Below, one piece after another: positions 22,143 to 28,915 of a stretch of 39,932 nt of DNA (its first letter is position 1; the number at the start of each line of letters is the position of its first letter). A model generated the notes under the pieces. It was not told the origin of the DNA, searched no databases, and was given only the letters and a program-made list of their open reading frames with translations. The DNA comes from an uncultured Ruminococcus sp. (GTDB lineage: Bacteria > Bacillota > Clostridia > Oscillospirales > Acutalibacteraceae): contig CADACB010000015.1 in assembly GCA_902786345.1 (NCBI GenBank), positions 1 to 39,932 of the forward strand, in the 5' to 3' direction. The position numbers were made by a program, and so were the translations under genes.

Positions 22143-24077
22143 TCAGCCGTTCTGTTTTGTATAGTCAAGCAGACCGCCTGCAAGAACAATATCTCTTGTG
22201 CGTCCGGAAAGCTCACATTTTACAGGAATTTCTTTGCCGTTTGTTTTATTGACGATTATAAGATCTTCCTTACCGTCTGCTATCAGCTTGCGTACATCAG
22301 GTATTGAAATATCATCGCCCTCATTTATGCTGTCGTAGTCAGCTTCATTAACAAAGGTAAGCGGAAGAATTCCTGCATTTATCAGATTTGCTCTGTGAAT
22401 ACGTGCAAATGACTTTACAACAACAGCTTTTATACCAAGGTAAAGAGGTGCAAGGGCTGCGTGCTCACGGGATGAACCCTGTCCATAGTTTACCCCGCCC
22501 ACAATAATGCTGCTGCCAAGCTGTTTTGCACGAGCCGGGAAGTCTTTATCACATACTGTAAAGCAATGCTCTGATATTGCAGGGATATTGGAACGCAGTG
22601 GAAGTATTTTTGCACCTGCCGGCATAATGTGATCTGTTGTAATGTTGTCGCCTACCTTAAGAGAACACGGAACATCAATGCTTTCTGCAAGAGGACTTGT
22701 TGTCGGATATGGCTTTATGTTAGGACCTCTGAGTACCTCAACATTATCCATCTCTTCAACCGGAGCAGGAGCAACAACCATATTATCATTATAATCAAAC
22801 TTCGCCGGCAGCGGAATATTAACAGCATCACCAAGAGTTCTTGGGTCTGTGAATACGCCGGCAAGAGCAGAAGCTGCTGCTGTTTCAGGACTTACAAGAT
22901 AAATCTGTCCGTCACGAGTACCTGAACGGCCCTCAAAATTACGGTTAAATGTACGCAGTGAAATACCCTTTGAATTAGGCGACTGTCCCATACCAATACA
23001 CGGACCGCAGGCACATTCAAGAATTCTTGCACCGGCTTCAATAATATCAGCAAGAGCTCCGTTTTTAGCAAGCATATTATAAACCTGCTTTGAGCCGGGA
23101 GCTATTGCAAGGCTTACATCAGGATGTACTGTTTTACCCTTAAGTATTGCAGCAACTCTCATAAGATCAAGATATGATGAGTTTGTGCACGAGCCGATAC
23201 ATACCTGATCAATCTTTTGAGGACCTATATCTTCTATTGTTTTTACATTATCAGGACTATGAGGACATGCAGCCATTGGAACAAGCTTTGAAAGATCAAT
23301 TTCGATAACCTCATCAAAAACTGCGTCATCGTCTGAAGAAAGCTCTGTCCAGTCTTCTTCACGTCCCTGAGCAGCCATAAATGTTCTTGTTATTTCATCT
23401 GACGGGAAAACAGAGGTTGTTGCACCAAGCTCCGCACCCATATTTGTAATGGTTGCTCTTTCGGGAACAGTAAGTGTTTTTACACCTTCACCGCCATATT
23501 CTATAATTTTGCCTACACCGCCCTTAACGGACATAATACGAAGTACTTCAAGAATAATATCCTTTGCAGATACCCAGGGCTGGAGTTTGCCTGTAAGATT
23601 CACTCTTACCATTTTCGGCATTGAGATGTAATATGCACCGCCGCCCATAGCAACAGCAACGTCAAGACCGCCTGCACCTATTGCAAGCATACCGATACCG
23701 CCGCCTGTGGGTGTATGGCTGTCTGAACCGATAAGTGTTTTTCCGGGCTTGCCGAAGCGTTCAAGATGTACCTGGTGGCAGATACCGTTACCGGGACGTG
23801 AAAAATATATGCCGTGTTTTTTACATACGGTTTGGATGAAACGATGGTCGTCTGCATTTTCAAAACCAGTCTGAAGAGTATTGTGGTCAATATAAGCAAC
23901 GCTTTTTTCTGTTTTAACTCTTGGAACACCAATAGCTTCAAATTCAAGATAAGCCATAGTACCTGTTGCGTCCTGTGTCAAAGTCTGATCGATTTTAAGA
24001 CCAACCTCACTGCCGACAGTCATATCGCCGCTGAGAAGGTGAGCCTTGATGATTTTCTGAGCAATCGTATAGCCCAT
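22143..24077 (-). CDS. acn: Aconitate hydratase
   Basis: A 644-aa [4Fe-4S] enzyme interconverting citrate and isocitrate. The cluster cysteines are in QVCIGSCTNSSY and ECACGPCIGMGQSP. Other motifs include GSDSHTPTGGGIGMLAIGAGGLDVA, FEGRSGTRDGQIYLVSPETAAASA, the swivel-domain DNITTDHIMPAG and VNYGQGSSREHAALAP. It is of the shorter, mitochondrial-aconitase/LeuC-related type found in clostridia. The ATG at 24077 follows GGGGGA; a longer frame to 24143 adds non-conserved residues overlapping the promoter. With icd it turns citrate into 2-oxoglutarate; no citrate synthase gene is in the window. Confidence 0.93.
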   Translation of the reverse strand: MGYTIAQKIIKAHLLSGDMTVGSEVGLKIDQTLTQDATGTMAYLEFEAIGVPRVKTEKSVAYIDHNTLQTGFENADDHRFIQTVCKKHGIYFSRPGNGICHQVHLERFGKPGKTLIGSDSHTPTGGGIGMLAIGAGGLDVAVAMGGGAYYISMPKMVRVNLTGKLQPWVSAKDIILEVLRIMSVKGGVGKIIEYGGEGVKTLTVPERATITNMGAELGATTSVFPSDEITRTFMAAQGREEDWTELSSDDDAVFDEVIEIDLSKLVPMAACPHSPDNVKTIEDIGPQKIDQVCIGSCTNSSYLDLMRVAAILKGKTVHPDVSLAIAPGSKQVYNMLAKNGALADIIEAGARILECACGPCIGMGQSPNSKGISLRTFNRNFEGRSGTRDGQIYLVSPETAAASALAGVFTDPRTLGDAVNIPLPAKFDYNDNMVVAPAPVEEMDNVEVLRGPNIKPYPTTSPLAESIDVPCSLKVGDNITTDHIMPAGAKILPLRSNIPAISEHCFTVCDKDFPARAKQLGSSIIVGGVNYGQGSSREHAALAPLYLGIKAVVVKSFARIHRANLINAGILPLTFVNEADYDSINEGDDISIPDVRKLIADGKEDLIIVNKTNGKEIPVKCELSGRTRDIVLAGGLLDYTKQNG

Positions 24078-24131
24078 TGAAAGTCCCCCAATCTTTTTTC
24101 TTATAAATATGTATAAAAGCAATACACATAT

Positions 24132-24160
24132 ATTATCCTTCAAAATGTTCTTTTTGTCAA
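24132..24160 (-). promoter_or_regulatory. Sigma-A promoter of acn-icd
   Basis: On the minus strand, TTGACA (24160-24155), 17-bp spacer, GATAAT (24137-24132), about 55 bp before the aconitase ATG. Confidence 0.75.
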
Positions 24161-24261
24161 TAAATTTTAATATAAATTAAAAACCTTGCAATTTTCTTAT
24201 AAATAGTATAATATAATACCTGACAGAAAAAGGAAAATTATAAAAGAACGGAGTGAATAAT

Positions 24262-24369
24262 GTGTTCAAAAGAAGGAAGCTTATAATACGTATTGTAAGT
24301 GTTGTATTGTGTGCTATGATGATTTTAGGCGTTTTCTCAATACTTATGTATACACTCTCGGGCGGTTGA
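24262..24369 (+). CDS. 35-aa single-pass membrane peptide
   Basis: This short gene starts at GTG 24262, 8 nt after GGAG. The peptide has a basic head (MFKRRKLIIR) and one hydrophobic helix (IVSVVLCAMMILGVFSILMY), then TLSGG. An ATG overlapping at 24260 is in another frame and stops after eight codons. A TATAAT pair lies upstream at about 24207-24217, though its -35 spacing is imperfect, and a strong terminator follows 22 bp after the stop. A discrete promoter-gene-terminator unit this small suggests a real small protein. Function unknown. Confidence 0.6.
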   Translation: MFKRRKLIIRIVSVVLCAMMILGVFSILMYTLSGG

Positions 24370-24391
24370 AAATCTATTTAAACAGCAATGC

Positions 24392-24429
24392 AAAAGCACT
24401 TCCGGCATTTTTGTCAGAAGTGCTTTTTT
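24392..24429. terminator. Bidirectional terminator between small membrane peptide and XRE gene
   Basis: Stem AAAAGCACTTC (24392-24402) pairs with GAAGTGCTTTT (24417-24427), with T tracts in both reading directions. It lies between convergent genes ending at 24369 and 24433. Confidence 0.85.
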
Positions 24430-24432
24430 CAG

Positions 24433-24696
24433 TTATTTTTTCGGAGTCCACTCTGCCCTTTCTTTATCAGAAAGCTCAAGTATATAATCAGCAGAAACAT
24501 TATACAGCAATGCAAGCTGTTTTATCATATGTGCAGGTATTTCTATCTTTCCAAGCTCATATTTGCTGTAATATTCCTGTCGTATATTAAGGTAATCAGC
24601 AACAAATTTTTGAGTATAATCGCTGTCGTTTCTCAGTTCTCTGAGCCGTTTATAATAATATCCCAAAATAAACAACCCCACTTTATTATTACACAT
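24433..24696 (-). CDS. Small XRE-family HTH regulator
   Basis: An 87-aa protein consisting almost wholly of an XRE helix-turn-helix: YYYKRLRELRNDSDYTQKFV, ADYLNIRQEYYSKYELGK, then HMIKQLALLYNVSADYILEL. The start is uncertain. The ATG at 24696 has no ribosome site and overlaps a likely -10 (TACAAT), whereas a TTG at 24666 follows GGGG by 9 nt and gives the more usual N-terminus MGYYYKRLRELR. It is probably an autonomous regulator; target unknown. Confidence 0.82.
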   Translation of the reverse strand: MCNNKVGLFILGYYYKRLRELRNDSDYTQKFVADYLNIRQEYYSKYELGKIEIPAHMIKQLALLYNVSADYILELSDKERAEWTPKK

Positions 24697-24773
24697 ATTG
24701 TATCATTTATTAAAAAAGCTTCTTGACTTATGGTAAACCGACAATGCATTATAGCTAAAAACAAACATTGTTC

Positions 24774-24802
24774 TTGCAACCACCTTCAATATATGGTATA
24801 AT
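24774..24802 (+). promoter_or_regulatory. Sigma-A promoter of the GH13 gene
   Basis: -35 TTGCAA (24774-24779), 17-bp spacer, -10 TATAAT (24797-24802). The ATG at 24836 is 34 bp downstream with GGAGG before it. Confidence 0.8.
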
Positions 24803-24835
24803 GTATAAAAATTATCGGTATCGGAGGTTTTAATT

Positions 24836-26386
24836 ATGCCGGATTGGTTAAAAGACGCCGTTTTTTATGAAATATATCCACAAACATATTGTGACAGTAA
24901 TGGTGACGGTATAGGTGATATTAACGGTATTATTTCTAAGCTTGATTATGTAAAAAGTCTTGGGTGTAATGCAATATGGCTCAATCCTGTTTATGACTCA
25001 CCATTTATGGACGCAGGCTATGATGTAAGAAATTATTATAAGGTTGCTGAGCGTTACGGTACAAATGATGATCTTAAGCGTCTGTTTGAAATTGCTCACA
25101 AAAAAGATATAAAAATACTTCTCGATCTTGTTCCCGGCCATACTTCTGATCAGAATGAATGGTTCAGACAAAGTAAAAAGGCTGAGATGAATGAATACAG
25201 CGGAAGATATATATGGACGGATTCGGTCTGGGAAGCTCCTCCACAATATAAATTCCTTTGTGGTATCACTGACCGTGACGGTAACTATATGGTGAACTTT
25301 TTCAGTTCTCAGCCTGCACTTAACTATGGCTTCAACAACATAACTCATCCGGCATGGCAGAAGTCACCCTCAGACCCCGATTGTATAGCTACAGTTGAGG
25401 CTCTTAAGGATATAATGCGTTATTGGCTTGATATGGGCTGTGACGGATTCCGCGTTGATATGGCGGATTCCTTAGTTAAAAACGAAGACGGTGAAAAACC
25501 CGAAACCTGTAAGATATGGAAAAATGTTCGTGAAATGCTTGACAAGGATTATCCCGATGCCGCCATCATCTCAGAATGGTGCAACCCAAAAGTTTCGATT
25601 GGCGCAGGCTTCCACAGTGATTTCTATCTTGATCACGATAATAACGGTTACAGAATTCTCTTCCGTGAAAAAGACAATAAAACAGGAGAATGTAAAGCAG
25701 TGTTCGCTAAAAACGGTAAGGGAGATATAACAAAATTCCTTGACGAATATATTGACGACCTTAAAGGTACAAAAGGCAAGGGATATATCAGCTTTATCAC
25801 CTGTAACCACGATACTCCTCGTATGACAAAAATGTTTACTCCGCTTGAAGCAAAAATTGCTTATTCCTTTGTGTTTCTAACGCCGGGTGTTCCCTTCCTT
25901 TACTACGGTGATGAAATCGGTATGAGCTTTATGGAAGGACTTAAAAGTAAAGAGGGCGGTTACAGCCGTACGGGTACACGTACTCCTATGCAGTGGGACA
26001 GCAGCGAAAACCACGGATTCTCAACAGCAAGTTCTGATAAACTGTATCTTCCTGTTGATACATCTGAAAATGCCGTTACAGTTGAATCTCAGATTGATGA
26101 TCCTGATTCTATGCTCAACACCATCAAAAGGGTAATTGCTCTGAGACACGAAAATAAGGATCTTCAGGCAGACGGCGATTTTGAAGTAGTTTATGCCAAG
26201 AAAAATACATACCCGTTTATTTTCAAAAGAGGTAAATTTCTCATAGCTGTAAATCCGACTGAAAAAGAACAGTCCGCTCCCTTTACATTTGAATGTGATC
26301 CGGTATTTAATATAGGTAAGTCTTGTGATAATGGTAAAAAGCTTACTATGATGCCTCAGTCACTTAGTGTTCTTAAAATAAAATAA
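24836..26386 (+). CDS. GH13 alpha-glucosidase/alpha-amylase-family enzyme, intracellular
   Basis: A 516-aa glycoside hydrolase with a (beta/alpha)8 barrel. It opens with WLKDAVFYEIYPQTY and a calcium-type loop DSNGDGIGDING (20-31). Catalytic motifs: nucleophile D208 in GFRVDMAD, acid/base E247 in IISEWCNP, and D326 in TCNHDTPR. Region I reads DLVPGHTSD (97-105), with Gly where most GH13 enzymes have Asn. The absence of a signal peptide places it in the cytosol, where it probably acts on imported malto-oligosaccharides or related glucosides. Exact specificity (alpha-glucosidase, amylase or trehalose-type) cannot be told. It is a single-gene unit with its own promoter and terminator. Confidence 0.9.
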   Translation: MPDWLKDAVFYEIYPQTYCDSNGDGIGDINGIISKLDYVKSLGCNAIWLNPVYDSPFMDAGYDVRNYYKVAERYGTNDDLKRLFEIAHKKDIKILLDLVPGHTSDQNEWFRQSKKAEMNEYSGRYIWTDSVWEAPPQYKFLCGITDRDGNYMVNFFSSQPALNYGFNNITHPAWQKSPSDPDCIATVEALKDIMRYWLDMGCDGFRVDMADSLVKNEDGEKPETCKIWKNVREMLDKDYPDAAIISEWCNPKVSIGAGFHSDFYLDHDNNGYRILFREKDNKTGECKAVFAKNGKGDITKFLDEYIDDLKGTKGKGYISFITCNHDTPRMTKMFTPLEAKIAYSFVFLTPGVPFLYYGDEIGMSFMEGLKSKEGGYSRTGTRTPMQWDSSENHGFSTASSDKLYLPVDTSENAVTVESQIDDPDSMLNTIKRVIALRHENKDLQADGDFEVVYAKKNTYPFIFKRGKFLIAVNPTEKEQSAPFTFECDPVFNIGKSCDNGKKLTMMPQSLSVLKIK

Positions 26387-26394
26387 TGTAGTTT

Positions 26395-26442
26395 TTCCCA
26401 CATAGAAACTTCAGACAGAAGATTATATGTGGGAATTTTTTT
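26395..26442 (+). terminator. Terminator after the GH13 gene
   Basis: Stem TTCCCACATA (26395-26404) pairs with TATGTGGGAA (26426-26435), followed by seven T. Confidence 0.9.
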
Positions 26443-26504
26443 CTGATATATAAAACTGTAAAGCATAGAAGCTTTATATAAATTTCAAGTGGCAAGGGAT
26501 TATT

Positions 26505-27359
26505 CTATATTATTTTCATAAGCTCATCATCAGCTTTAAGACTCTTTAATCTATGCACTAATCTGTCTGAGGTAAACATAACATTACCATCGCCGCCCTT
26601 TAACGGAATAAGCCTTGAAAGTTCCTTTACTCCGCATAATGAATAAAGTGCAGAAAGAAAATAAATATCATCCGTATTCCTGCTTTTAAGTCTTTTATAT
26701 TTATATGGGAATTCTGGAAAATATTCATATATTGCAGCAGACTTCAATGAAACAGCAGGCTTTGATGAGGTAAAAACAATAGTATTTTCCGAAACAGGCA
26801 GGTGCATATCTATCTTTTGAGGACAAACAACTATATCACACCCCGAAAGCCTTTCGGGGGAGTTGCTTACCAAAAGGGGTACACCTATAGAATCTGCTAT
26901 ACGTTCGGATTCCTTCTCATAAAATTTCGGCATATTGCTTACTACCGTAAGCTTCGAGGTATATTCAAGCAACTTTTCGGCGAATAAAGGATTTTCAGCC
27001 ATAGGATCATAATAAGCTATATTAAGCTTCTCAGGGGGAATATCGGCTTTTTTAAGTATGCTGCAAATGAAATTCTGCATCATAACAACATTGAATTCAT
27101 TATTATCAAATCTTTTAAAGGGAGAATTGTCAAGTACAATATCCTTACTGCACAGAATTGTTTTTGGCGCGCCAATGGCAAGCTCATAAATTTTTTTAAA
27201 CCGTATTTCTCCCCTGTATGCTTTGTATCTTATATATAATACCGATACTTTATTTTGCTTTTTTATCTTTGTCTTGATTTCATAAGGATGAAACAGTGAC
27301 TTTATTTTTTTTACGATCCCATTGTTACTTTCTCTTTCAACCTCAAGCACGATAAGCAT
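26505..27359 (-). CDS. Unrecognised 284-aa protein with Rossmann-like middle
   Basis: I do not recognise a named family. The N-terminal third is beta-rich and basic (KKIKSLFHPYEIKTKIKKQN). The centre looks like a nucleotide-binding alpha/beta unit resembling the dinucleotide folds of dehydrogenases: KLTVVSNMPKFYEKESERIA, then GVPLLVSNSPERLSGCDIVV, CPQKIDMHLP and TIVFTSSKP. The classic GxGxxG loop is absent. There are no membrane segments. The ATG at 27359 has AGAAGTGAT upstream. It is convergent with the GH13 gene and lies downstream of rpsR, past a terminator, so it is probably transcribed alone. The catalytic function is unknown. Confidence 0.65.
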   Translation of the reverse strand: MLIVLEVERESNNGIVKKIKSLFHPYEIKTKIKKQNKVSVLYIRYKAYRGEIRFKKIYELAIGAPKTILCSKDIVLDNSPFKRFDNNEFNVVMMQNFICSILKKADIPPEKLNIAYYDPMAENPLFAEKLLEYTSKLTVVSNMPKFYEKESERIADSIGVPLLVSNSPERLSGCDIVVCPQKIDMHLPVSENTIVFTSSKPAVSLKSAAIYEYFPEFPYKYKRLKSRNTDDIYFLSALYSLCGVKELSRLIPLKGGDGNVMFTSDRLVHRLKSLKADDELMKII

Positions 27360-27445
27360 ATAATCACTTCTTTCTCTTTTTTAAAATTATATGCTCACAA
27401 ATCAAAAATAATACCGTCAGCCATATAGAATTCAGATTCTGAGAC

Positions 27446-27475
27446 AAAAAAACCGATGTCTTAAAGACATCGGTT
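27446..27475 (-). terminator. Terminator of the rpsF-ssb-rpsR operon
   Basis: On the minus strand, stem AACCGATGTC (27475-27466) pairs with GACATCGGTT (27460-27451), followed by a T tract down to 27446. It lies 9 bp after the rpsR stop. Confidence 0.9.
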
Positions 27476-27483
27476 AAATAAGA

Positions 27484-27735
27484 TCAATCACTTGTGTAAG
27501 GGATGAGTGCAAGGTATCTTGCTCTTTTGATTGCAACAGTAAGCTCTCTCTGGTGACGAGCACATGTACCTGTTACTCTGCGAGGAAGGATCTTTGCTCT
27601 TTCGGATACAAAACGACGAAGTCTTGAAATATCCTTATAGTCAATTGCTTCGATCTTATCTACGCAAAATGCACAAACCTTTTTACGACCTTTACGTCCG
27701 CCTCTGCGGTTTTCTCTCTCAGGTCTTTCTGCCAT
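27484..27735 (-). CDS. rpsR: 30S ribosomal protein S18
   Basis: An 83-aa ribosomal protein. The conserved region is [20 protein letters not shown], then [42 protein letters not shown]. It binds S6 in the platform of the 30S subunit. A basic N-terminal extension ([15 protein letters not shown]) is common in this group. Two cysteines spaced CAFC suggest the zinc-binding form. It is the last gene of the conserved rpsF-ssb-rpsR operon, 24 bp after ssb. Confidence 0.98.
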   Translation of the reverse strand: MAERPERENRRGGRKGRKKVCAFCVDKIEAIDYKDISRLRRFVSERAKILPRRVTGTCARHQRELTVAIKRARYLALIPYTSD

Positions 27736-27759
27736 TTGTAGTTCCTCCTTTACATTTTC

Positions 27760-28227
27760 TTAGAAAGGCAAATCCTCATCATCAGGCAACTCCAAAAAGT
27801 CTTCCGTATTACCACTGGAATACGAAGGAGCCGGAGATGAATTATCCTGACGCTGGGGCTGCTGATAGCTGTTCTGATAACTCTGATAACTTCCGCTGTT
27901 TGAAGAATCACGTTTTGACTCACAGAATTCAACATTATCTGCTACAACATCAAAAGTATATCTTTTGCTGCCGTCCTGTGCTGTATATGAGCCGGTCTGA
28001 ATCCGACCTGTAACAGCAATACGCTGACCTTTTGAAAAATATCTGCATATAAATTCAGCTGTCTGACGCCAAGCAACTATGTTGATAAAATCTGCCTGTC
28101 TTTCTTCGCCTGGTTTTGAAAACTGACGATCAACAGCAATGGAAAATCTTACATTCGCAATGCCTGACTGCGTATGTCTTAATTCCGGGTCTGCTGTAAG
28201 TCTGCCGATCAAGGATACATTATTCAT
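27760..28227 (-). CDS. ssb: Single-stranded DNA-binding protein
   Basis: A 155-aa SSB. The OB fold (1-110) shows MNNVSLIGRLTADPELRHTQ, VRFSIAVDRQ, ADFINIVAWRQTAEFICRYF and GQRIAVTGRIQTGSYTAQDG. A Gln/Ser/Asn-rich flexible tail ends in DLPDDEDLPF, the acidic tip that recruits replication and repair partners. The position between rpsF and rpsR is the standard replication SSB locus in Firmicutes. GGAGG precedes the ATG. Confidence 0.98.
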   Translation of the reverse strand: MNNVSLIGRLTADPELRHTQSGIANVRFSIAVDRQFSKPGEERQADFINIVAWRQTAEFICRYFSKGQRIAVTGRIQTGSYTAQDGSKRYTFDVVADNVEFCESKRDSSNSGSYQSYQNSYQQPQRQDNSSPAPSYSSGNTEDFLELPDDEDLPF

Positions 28228-28244
28228 AAAAATGCCTCCTCAGA

Positions 28245-28538
28245 TCAAGCTTCTTTTTTGATGATCATTGAACGAAGAACGCCGTCAGTGATCTTTGTGA
28301 TTCTGTCAAGCTCTGCAGGGAACTCAGCTTCAGCTTTAAAGTTAAAAAGAACATAATAAGCATCAGTTTCCTTATTGATAGGATAAGCAAGTCTTCTCTT
28401 ACCCCACTCGTCAACGCTTTCAAGTGTTGCGTGTTTTTCAATAAGGCTGCTGAACTTCTTAACTGTTTCAGCTACAGCTTCCTCACCAAGCTTAAGAGAA
28501 AATACAATTACTGCTTCATAGGAATTGATAACTGCCAT
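28245..28538 (-). CDS. rpsF: 30S ribosomal protein S6
   Basis: A 97-aa ribosomal protein (NSYEAVIVFS, VDEWGKRRLAYPINKETDAYYVLFNF, AELDRITKITDGVLRSMIIKK). It heterodimerises with S18. The start is ATG 28538, which has AAGGAGG upstream; a longer reading to 28613 would include the leader RNA. First gene of rpsF-ssb-rpsR, with 17 bp before ssb. A leader structure resembling the S6:S18 autoregulatory motif precedes it. Confidence 0.97.
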   Translation of the reverse strand: MAVINSYEAVIVFSLKLGEEAVAETVKKFSSLIEKHATLESVDEWGKRRLAYPINKETDAYYVLFNFKAEAEFPAELDRITKITDGVLRSMIIKKEA

Positions 28539-28551
28539 TTTATTTAAACCT

Positions 28552-28590
28552 CCTTCCGGACTTTGGCCCTCTGACATACAAAGGGCAAGG
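28552..28590 (-). promoter_or_regulatory. Putative S6:S18-binding leader (rpsF leader motif)
   Basis: Just upstream of the rpsF ribosome site, the minus-strand RNA can fold as CCTT-GCCCT, a loop (TTGTATGTCAG), AGGGC, a 3'-side bulge CAAAGTCCGG, then AAGG. A hairpin with a CCG-containing bulge on its 3' side is the known rpsF leader bound by the S6:S18 complex to repress translation. The match is by eye and a second small hairpin (TTGTG/CACAA) lies upstream. Confidence 0.6.
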
Positions 28591-28618
28591 ATAGTTGTGT
28601 ACTTGCACAACATATAGA

Positions 28619-28647
28619 ATTATATCATCATCCAACATAAAAGTCAA
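28619..28647 (-). promoter_or_regulatory. Sigma-A promoter of rpsF-ssb-rpsR
   Basis: On the minus strand, TTGACT (28647-28642), 17-bp spacer, TATAAT (28624-28619). It gives a leader of roughly 70 nt before the rpsF ATG, which contains the S6:S18-like hairpin. Confidence 0.85.
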
Positions 28648-28688
28648 CAATTTTTTTCCGGTGCGTGACCACACAGGACAATTTGCGT

Positions 28689-28754
28689 TTGCGTTCGCTA
28701 AAGCTCACTTTGTTCATACAAGCCAAACATACGCCAATCGCGGTTTTTACTTCC
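28689..28754. repeat. Dispersed repeat, copy B
   Basis: Ungapped counterpart of 18252-18317, same orientation, about 83% identical by eye. It lies about 45 bp upstream of the rpsF promoter. A second-position comparison of the two copies suggests drift of a non-coding element: the short plus-strand frames through it (e.g. FAKAHFVHTSQTYANRG) have no ribosome site. Confidence 0.8.
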
Positions 28755-28785
28755 TCACGCTGCTTGCCGCTTATATGTAGATTTC

Positions 28786-28847
28786 GCACTCTGCGGAGTG
28801 CAGCCAAGGCTCTGCCTTTCGAATCCGCAAGCCTTTGTAAAGGCTTG
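28786..28847. repeat. Cluster of three short hairpins between polC and the rpsF promoter
   Basis: Three consecutive inverted repeats: GCACTC-TGCG-GAGTGC (28786-28801), AAGGC-TCT-GCCTT (28806-28818) and CAAGCCTTT-GT-AAAGGCTTG (28828-28847). The last reads like a known style of intergenic repeat in Ruminococcus relatives. None has a T tract in the polC direction, so polC appears to lack a simple terminator here. No gene is seen in 28650-28915. Confidence 0.55.
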
Positions 28848-28915
28848 AGCGAAACTTTATTTATTGTGAAGTGCGAAAGTAATGCCGAATTGCGCGAAAA
28901 ATGTGAGCACAATTA

